From assembly GCA_003228175.2 (NCBI GenBank), contig QGNQ01000004.1:1-64000 (forward strand): a DNA stretch of 64,000 nt. Direction: 5' to 3'. Position numbers and translations under genes: made by a program. This stretch comes from Chloroflexota bacterium (GTDB taxonomy: Bacteria; Chloroflexota; Dehalococcoidia; Bin125). Every line of letters begins with the position of its first letter. Position 1 is the stretch's first letter. Shown piece by piece: positions 60,230 to 64,000 of this stretch. The notes under the pieces were generated by a model that was not told the origin of the DNA, did not search any database, and saw nothing but the letters and a program-made list of their open reading frames with translations.

Positions 60230-60235
60230 TAGGCT
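60230..60235 (+). promoter_or_regulatory. -10 box (TAGGCT) of leaderless uspA-like gene
   Basis: TAGGCT, six bases, then ATG at 60242. Confidence 0.6.
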
Positions 60236-60241
60236 AGGGGC

Positions 60242-60742
60242 ATGTACACGAAGATCCTTGTTCCCCTCGATGGCTCCCCGTTGGCCGAGCAAGTCCTGCC
60301 GGAGGCGGTGGACTTGGCGCGAGCGATGAAGGCCCGCCTGGTCTTGCTGCACGTGGTCGACCACGGGATCTCGCCCATGGAATCACTCGCGATGGCGGGC
60401 GCGGGCACACCGGGCGGCGGTGTGGCCGGGGCCACTGCGGCCATGCAGATCCACGAGCAGCACGAAGCGGAGGAGCGCGCCGCGGCGGCACGCGTGGAAG
60501 AGGTCGCGGCGGAGCTCGCCGGCGCCGACGGGCCGGAGGTCAGCTCCGAGATCGTGGAGGGCGCGTCCGCCGACACGATCATCGCGTACGCGGAGGCGCA
60601 GGGCTGCGACTTGATCGTGATGGCGTCGCAGGGGCGCGGAGGCCTGAAGCGCGCGGTGCTCGGATCCGTCGCCGATCGCGTGGTGCGGAACACGCCCGGC
60701 GCGGCGGTGCTGGTGGTGACGCCGAAGGCGGTTGAGGACTGA
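60242..60742 (+). CDS. Universal stress protein (UspA family)
   Basis: 166 residues. Rossmann-like Usp fold (ILVPLDGSPLAEQVLPEAVDLARAMKARLVLLHVVD) and the ATP-binding G-x2-G-x9-G(S/T) motif (ASQGRGGLKRAVLGSVADRVVRN). An insert of Ala/Gly-rich helix (AGAGTPGGGVAGATAAMQIHE) separates the halves. It probably binds ATP and responds to stress. Leaderless start. Confidence 0.93.
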   Translation: MYTKILVPLDGSPLAEQVLPEAVDLARAMKARLVLLHVVDHGISPMESLAMAGAGTPGGGVAGATAAMQIHEQHEAEERAAAARVEEVAAELAGADGPEVSSEIVEGASADTIIAYAEAQGCDLIVMASQGRGGLKRAVLGSVADRVVRNTPGAAVLVVTPKAVED

Positions 60743-60843
60743 TCCGGGCGCGTGCCCTACCCTGCCCGAGTCGTTGAGGCGTTGCGATTCCGAGTCGGAA
60801 AGGGCGGGCGCTCTGGGGATCTGCCCAGTGCCCGGGTCTGATC

Positions 60844-61101
60844 ATGCAGGTCACGGTTGAAATCTTGGGCTCGTCAGAGCTCCTGCTCCCCGAGGGCGAG
60901 ACACGCACGACGATTGACCTGGCGGCAGGCAGCACGGTGCAGGACGCGATGCGGGCCTTGGGCGCCAAGGACGGCGGGACCTGGAACGCGTCGATCGACG
61001 GGCAGCTGGTATACGCAGAGACGCCCCTGGAAGACGGCGCGCAGATGTTGATCTTCGCGGCGATTCAGGGGGGCGATCGAAGGCAGCCGATTCACGAGTA
61101 G
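60844..61101 (+). CDS. MoaD/ThiS-like small protein
   Basis: 85 residues with the ubiquitin-like beta-grasp pattern (MQVTVEILG ... TIDLAAGSTVQDAMRALG ... EDGAQMLIFAAIQGG). MoaD proteins end in Gly-Gly and carry sulfur to molybdopterin. Here GG is followed by DRRQPIHE, so it is not a normal mature sulfur carrier unless the tail is cut. It lies 12 bp before the aldehyde oxidoreductase gene; in known AOR operons a MoaD-like gene is common, so it likely helps cofactor supply to that enzyme. Confidence 0.8.
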   Translation: MQVTVEILGSSELLLPEGETRTTIDLAAGSTVQDAMRALGAKDGGTWNASIDGQLVYAETPLEDGAQMLIFAAIQGGDRRQPIHE

Positions 61102-61113
61102 GGAGCCGGAACC

Positions 61114-63015
61114 ATGGTGCATGGCGTTGCAGGCAAGATCCTTCGGGTCGATCTGAGCACGAAGTCGATCACGACGGACGAGCCAGATGAGGACTTCTAT
61201 CGGACGTATCTGGGCGGCGCGGGCTTCTTGGCCTACTACCTGCTGCGCGAGATTCCGGCGGGGATCGATCCGCTGTCCGCAGAGAACAAGCTGATCTTCG
61301 CCTTCGGCCCGATGACGGGACTGGCGATGCCGGGCGCGACCCGCAACTGCGTCGGCGCGAAGTCGCCGCTGACGGGCGGCTTCTCGAAGTCGGAGGTGGG
61401 CGGCTTCTGGCCGATGGCGGCGAAGCAGGCCGGCTACGACGCGATCATCATTGAGGGCAAGTCCGAGACGCCGGTCTATCTGTTTCTGACCGACGAGGTG
61501 GTCGAGATCCGGGATGCGAGCCACCTCTGGGGCGAGACGGTGATGGACACGCACGACGCCTTGGTGGAGGAGACGGGCGTCAAGCGTCTGCGCACGTGCT
61601 CGATTGGCCTGGGCGGCGAGAACATGGTGCGCTACGCGTGCGTGATCAACGACCTGAAGGACGCGGCCGGCCGCGGCGGCATGGGCGCGGTCATGGGCTC
61701 GAAGAACTTGAAGACGATCGCCGCCGCCGGCAAGTGGAAGCCGGAGGTCGCCGACCCCAAGCGGATCCGCGAGCTGACGCTGCTGATGAACCAGGATTTC
61801 CTGGACGTTCCGATCTTTTCCAAGTCGCTGCACGAAGTCGGGACGGGCGAGCACAGCCAGATGGTGGGCGGCAACGCGGTTGGCAACATGCCGTCGTACA
61901 ACTTCGCCCGCAACGACTTCCCGGCGGTGGCGGAGATCACCGCGACCAAGGCGATGGCGGACCACGGCGACGGCATGGAAGCCTGTGCGGCATGCAGCAT
62001 TCGCTGCAAGAAGACGGTCAAGCTGGCCGGGGAATACAACGTCAGTCCGCGCAACGGCGGGCCTGAGTATGAGTCGCTGGGGGCGCTGGGTTCGACGTGC
62101 GGCGTGGACGACTTGCCCGCGATCATTAAGGCCAACGAGCTCGCCAATCTGTACTCGTTGGACACGATCTCGCTGGGGGTCTCGATCGCGTTTGGGATGG
62201 AGTGCTTCGAGAAGGAGATCCTGACCCGCGAGGACACGGGCGGTATCGATCTGCGCTTCGGGAACGCCGAGGCAATGCTGCAGATGGTGGAGGCGATCGC
62301 GCGTCGCGAGGGCATCGGCGATTTGCTGGCGGATGGCGTCATGGCGGCGGCGGAGCGCCTGGGCCAGGGTTCGGAAGAATTCGCGATGCACGTCAAGGGT
62401 CTGGAGATCCCAATGCACGACCCTCGCGTGAAGCAGGGGCTCGGCGTGGTCTATTCGGTGGAAGCGCACGGGGCGGACCACTGCGCGGGGATGCACGACA
62501 CGGGGGCTACGCAGGACAGCCCCAGCTTCGAGCACTACCGCAGCATGGGGGCGACGCGGCCGCTACCGGCCAACGATCTGAGCGCGGACAAGGTCGCCAA
62601 CCAGAAGGCGGCCCACACGCACAGTCTGTTCCGCGACTCCGTGGTGGTCTGCTCGTTCGTGCCATGGACGATCGAACAGACGGTGGACATTGTGCGGGCG
62701 GTGACGGGCTGGAGCTACTCGGTGCATGAGGCGTTGATGCTGGGCCAACGCATCGCGACGCTGAGCCGGATCTTCAATCTCCGCGAGGGGATTGACGTCG
62801 CCGCCGACAGCCTGCCCAACCGCATGTTCGAGGGCACGCCGACGGGCGGGCTGAAAGACGGCGGAATCGACCGGGAGAAGATGCAGGACGCGATCAGTCT
62901 CTTCTACGGGATGATGGGATGGGATGAGCAGACGGGCGTGCCAACGCGGTCGCATCTGGGCGAGATGGGCATCGGCTGGGCCGGGCAGTACCTGGCGGAG
63001 CCCGTCACGGTCTGA
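61114..63015 (+). CDS. Aldehyde:ferredoxin oxidoreductase (tungsten/molybdenum AOR family)
   Basis: 633 residues. AOR N-terminal domain (GKILRVDLSTKSITTDE ... YLGGAGFLAYYLL, PMTGLAMPGATRNCVGAKSPLTGGFSKSEVGG), bis-pterin contacts (KDAAGRGGMGAVMGSKNLKTI), and the 4Fe-4S ligands CAACSIRC plus a distal Cys (SVVVCSF). It oxidises aldehydes to acids with ferredoxin as acceptor and needs a W- or Mo-bis-pterin. Start at ATG 61114 after the MoaD-like gene. A role in aldehyde detoxification or acid reduction is expected. In an aerobe, an oxygen-sensitive enzyme of this type is notable. Confidence 0.96.
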   Translation: MVHGVAGKILRVDLSTKSITTDEPDEDFYRTYLGGAGFLAYYLLREIPAGIDPLSAENKLIFAFGPMTGLAMPGATRNCVGAKSPLTGGFSKSEVGGFWPMAAKQAGYDAIIIEGKSETPVYLFLTDEVVEIRDASHLWGETVMDTHDALVEETGVKRLRTCSIGLGGENMVRYACVINDLKDAAGRGGMGAVMGSKNLKTIAAAGKWKPEVADPKRIRELTLLMNQDFLDVPIFSKSLHEVGTGEHSQMVGGNAVGNMPSYNFARNDFPAVAEITATKAMADHGDGMEACAACSIRCKKTVKLAGEYNVSPRNGGPEYESLGALGSTCGVDDLPAIIKANELANLYSLDTISLGVSIAFGMECFEKEILTREDTGGIDLRFGNAEAMLQMVEAIARREGIGDLLADGVMAAAERLGQGSEEFAMHVKGLEIPMHDPRVKQGLGVVYSVEAHGADHCAGMHDTGATQDSPSFEHYRSMGATRPLPANDLSADKVANQKAAHTHSLFRDSVVVCSFVPWTIEQTVDIVRAVTGWSYSVHEALMLGQRIATLSRIFNLREGIDVAADSLPNRMFEGTPTGGLKDGGIDREKMQDAISLFYGMMGWDEQTGVPTRSHLGEMGIGWAGQYLAEPVTV

Positions 63016-63048
63016 CGCGACCCGCAGCACCCGCCGCTCCCCGGCGGC

Positions 63049-63594
63049 CTAGGCCGGGGTCAGCCGGGCGTCATTCTCCGGGACGACGCAGATGCGGTAC
63101 CAGCTGCAGCGGGGGAAGGCGTCTGTCTGCAGCCAGGCCTCGCCTTCCGCGGCGAGCAAGCGGTCCAGATCGCCACTTGCGACCGGGAAGTCGCCACACT
63201 TCGTCGGACGCGTCTTGTCGTGCAGGCCACAGGCGCCGCCGCTGTCGCTGCGGGGCGCGAAGGCGGCGCAGCGGAAGCGCGTGGGGCCGAGCTCGTTCGC
63301 GTCGTCTGCGGTCCAGGCGCGGTCGCGCCAGGATCCGTCGCTGCGCTCAACCGGGATGATGAGTGGGGCGCCTTGGTTGAGGGCGCGATATTGCGATTCT
63401 GGGAGCTGCCCCCAGGTCCAAAATCCGTCCGTGCGGCCCGATGCGCAGCAGTCGCCGCAGCCGTTGCACTCGATCGCGCGGGCGGCGGCGAGCGTCAGGT
63501 AGCGCGCGACGGGAACGGCCGCGGCTCCCGCGCCACGGGGGGCGTAGCCTCCCGGGATTTCGCGGGTCGAGGATGCGGGGTCGTCATCGGTCAT
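63049..63594 (-). CDS. YkgJ-family Cys-rich protein
   Basis: 181 residues. YkgJ-like motif CNGCGDCC (about residue 43) with later Cys (RFRCAAFAP, GACGLHDKTRPTKCGDFP). These proteins bind Zn or an Fe-S cluster; function unknown. The ATG at 63594 overlaps the stop of the upstream HNH gene (ATGA), implying coupled translation. Confidence 0.87.
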   Translation of the reverse strand: MTDDDPASSTREIPGGYAPRGAGAAAVPVARYLTLAAARAIECNGCGDCCASGRTDGFWTWGQLPESQYRALNQGAPLIIPVERSDGSWRDRAWTADDANELGPTRFRCAAFAPRSDSGGACGLHDKTRPTKCGDFPVASGDLDRLLAAEGEAWLQTDAFPRCSWYRICVVPENDARLTPA

Positions 63595-63950
63595 CCGGGC
63601 ACCGGCGCGGGCCGTGAGCGAAGGCCTTCGCGCTCGAAGAAGAAGGTCACCGCCGGCGCGGGCGGGAGGGTCATGTTCAGCGAAGCGAGATAGGCGGTCT
63701 GCGCCGCGGTGAAGCGCCAGCCGTTGCGCAGGGCGAGCCGGGCCCGGAACTCCTCGATCTTGCAGTCGCCCTTGCGGGCGGCGCAGGGGGCGCAGGCCGG
63801 TACGAGATTGCCGTAATTGTCGCTACCTCCGTGCGTGGTCGCGAGCACGCGGTCGATCACGCCGGCCGGATCGCCGCAATACCAGCAGCGACCGCCGGTC
63901 ATTTCCATGACCTTTTCCGTCTTGGCGAGTCCGAACTTCGGTGGTGGCAC
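63591..63950 (-). CDS. HNH endonuclease-like protein
   Basis: 119 residues from a GTG at 63950. HNH/Zn-finger fold: RCWYCG, then DRVLATTHGGSDNYGNLVPACAPCAARKGD with the His and Asn of the motif and four Cys ligands. Small HNH proteins of this sort include McrA-like and restriction-linked nucleases. It is leaderless (TAGGCT six bases before the GTG). C-terminal stretch (TFFFEREGLRSRP) unknown. Coupled with the YkgJ-like gene. Confidence 0.88.
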   Translation of the reverse strand: MPPPKFGLAKTEKVMEMTGGRCWYCGDPAGVIDRVLATTHGGSDNYGNLVPACAPCAARKGDCKIEEFRARLALRNGWRFTAAQTAYLASLNMTLPPAPAVTFFFEREGLRSRPAPVPG

Positions 63951-63956
63951 AGGCTC

Positions 63957-63962
63957 AGCCTA
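63957..63962 (-). promoter_or_regulatory. -10 box (TAGGCT) of leaderless HNH gene
   Basis: TAGGCT, six bases, then GTG at 63950 on the minus strand. The TAG of the box also looks like the stop of the next upstream gene. Confidence 0.55.
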
Positions 63963-64000
63963 CTCGTCCCGCCGGAAGCGACGCACCCGCCCGTCTTGCG
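63960..64000 (-). CDS. Probable 3' end of a minus-strand gene entering from the right
   Basis: The frame reads QDGRVRRFRRDE and ends at TAG (63960-63962). Only twelve codons are visible, too little to name. It is supported only by the open frame and position. Confidence 0.35.
   Translation of the reverse strand, partial: QDGRVRRFRRDE

Noticed and set aside
61114..63015. Aldehyde oxidoreductase as laterally acquired island
   Set aside because: Base composition and codon use look similar to neighbours and no mobile element is near; nothing visible supports transfer.

Overview
The window is about 64 kb of very GC-rich DNA from an aerobic bacterium, most likely a member of the Chloroflexota (possibly Dehalococcoidia-like or Thermomicrobia-like). 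This is inferred from gene content, not from a marker search. Supporting signs are LysM proteins with Cys/His-rich N-termini, the rsmD-coaD-coiled-coil-leuS neighbourhood, a caa3-type oxidase, CaiB-type and ADP-forming acyl-CoA enzymes, a tungsten-type aldehyde oxidoreductase, and many leaderless genes with TANNNT -10 boxes directly before the start codon. No phage, transposase, integrase gene or CRISPR array was seen.

Layout. 0-8 kb: cell-envelope genes (a partial LysM protein, a LysM/M23 endopeptidase, a lipoprotein, a DUF11-like surface protein) and a GNAT enzyme. 8-13.3 kb: glutamine-dependent NAD synthetase, a 31-bp palindrome, an ABC exporter pair and a thioredoxin-like lipoprotein. 13.4-21.6 kb: a complete minus-strand cytochrome oxidase operon (COX IV-like fusion, ctaC with cytochrome c, ctaD, ctaE, ctaG, ctaA, ctaB), with citrate synthase upstream. 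23-25.6 kb: a Gre factor fused to a recombinase-type SAM-like domain, rsmG and a Yip1 membrane protein. 25.7-36 kb: acyl-CoA metabolism genes, an MFS carrier, tRNA-Ala, a c-di-GMP enzyme, a TauD dioxygenase, a RibD-C reductase and purE. 36-49.8 kb: a frameshifted lipoprotein, leuS, coaD, rsmD, a GH18-like protein, an HtrA protease, greA, lysS, a NUDIX gene and serS. 49.8-55.2 kb: an FMN glutamate-synthase-like protein with a small Rieske protein, a flagellin-like protein, an MFS exporter and a formylglycine-enzyme-like protein. 55.4-60 kb: an ECF sigma factor, a divergent membrane protein with an Asn/Gly-rich tail, and a second GGDEF-EAL enzyme. 60-64 kb: tRNA-Ser, UspA, a MoaD-like protein with an aldehyde ferredoxin oxidoreductase, YkgJ-like and HNH proteins.

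How it works together. The oxidase operon holds three structural subunits, the haem A pathway (ctaB then ctaA) and a copper-assembly factor, so it could build a caa3-type, A2-class haem-copper oxidase by itself. The sigma gene, its divergent membrane partner and the GGDEF-EAL gene look like a surface-signalling block. This block has a third-codon-position G/C bias opposite to the rest of the window, as if it had been inverted or acquired.

Most notable: the Gre/SAM-like fusion; a roughly 100-residue insertion in the CuA domain of ctaC; the COX IV-like fusion; two genes whose only sensible start codon is ATC; the perfect 31-bp palindrome; a GH18-like protein with Gln at the catalytic Glu; and an orphan flagellin-like protein. 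Intergenic stretches are all under 300 bp; several hold REP-like palindromes.
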